Below, piece after piece: positions 6,477-6,488 of a DNA stretch of 6,488 nt (positions are counted from its first letter, which is position 1; every line of letters begins with the position of its first letter). The DNA lies in contig SLGA01000118.1 in assembly GCA_007123985.1 (NCBI GenBank), forward strand, positions 1 to 6,488, read 5' to 3'. The position numbers and the translations under genes were made by a program. The notes under the pieces are model-generated. The model did not search any database. It was given only the letters and a program-made list of their open reading frames with translations, and was not told the DNA's origin. The DNA is from Balneolaceae bacterium. Lineage in GTDB: Bacteria; Bacteroidota; Rhodothermia; Balneolales; Balneolaceae.

Positions 6477-6488
6477 AAATTATTTCAA

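Noticed and set aside
1..6488. tRNA, rRNA, CRISPR arrays, insertion sequences or prophage parts
   Set aside because: No direct repeat array, transposase, RNA-gene motif or composition break was seen. Nearly all of the window is explained by chromosomal-type genes.

Overview
The window holds eight protein-coding genes and no RNA gene, mobile element or CRISPR array that I can see. Composition is AT-rich, genes are tightly packed, and most starts lack a clear Shine-Dalgarno sequence. Together with the gene content (rseP-psd-pssA in a row; a retropepsin-like protease, RimK and an M14-type deacylase in a row), this suggests the Bacteroidota/Balneolota/Rhodothermota side of the FCB group. A marine or halophilic Balneolota-like organism is my best guess, but it is inference from style and synteny, not proof.

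Left part (1-1969, minus strand): a three-gene operon read from right to left. First is a RimB-like ATP-dependent zinc protease family protein (1969 to 1514). Next is RimK, the ATP-grasp ligase that adds glutamates to ribosomal protein S6 (1513 to 575). Last is a succinylglutamate desuccinylase/aspartoacylase-family zinc hydrolase (from 582, cut off at the window edge). The genes abut or overlap (TAA directly followed by ATG; then an 8-nt overlap), so they are almost certainly co-transcribed. This looks like one enzyme that adds amino acids and two candidate hydrolases that could trim or remove them.

Middle (1970-3625): an 88-nt AT-rich divergent intergenic region separates this operon from a plus-strand pair. 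The pair is a fold-type III PLP enzyme of the D-serine dehydratase/D-threonine aldolase family (2058-3125) and, joined by an ATGA overlap, a 167-residue two-helix membrane protein I do not recognise (3122-3625).

Right part (3620-6476, minus strand): an envelope operon read from right to left. It holds the site-2 zinc protease RseP, phosphatidylserine decarboxylase Psd (with a strong GGAGG inside the end of rseP) and phosphatidylserine synthase PssA. PssA and Psd act in sequence to make phosphatidylethanolamine. RseP is the intramembrane protease commonly linked to envelope stress signalling. The operon converges on the plus-strand pair, and the two ends share a TTATAA palindrome that supplies both stop codons.

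The most noteworthy items are the protease-RimK-deacylase cassette and homopolymeric A tracts. One tract of 17 lies in the deacylase gene. Tracts of 8 near the ends of rimK and the PLP-enzyme gene are placed so that a one-base slip would fuse each protein to the product of the next gene.
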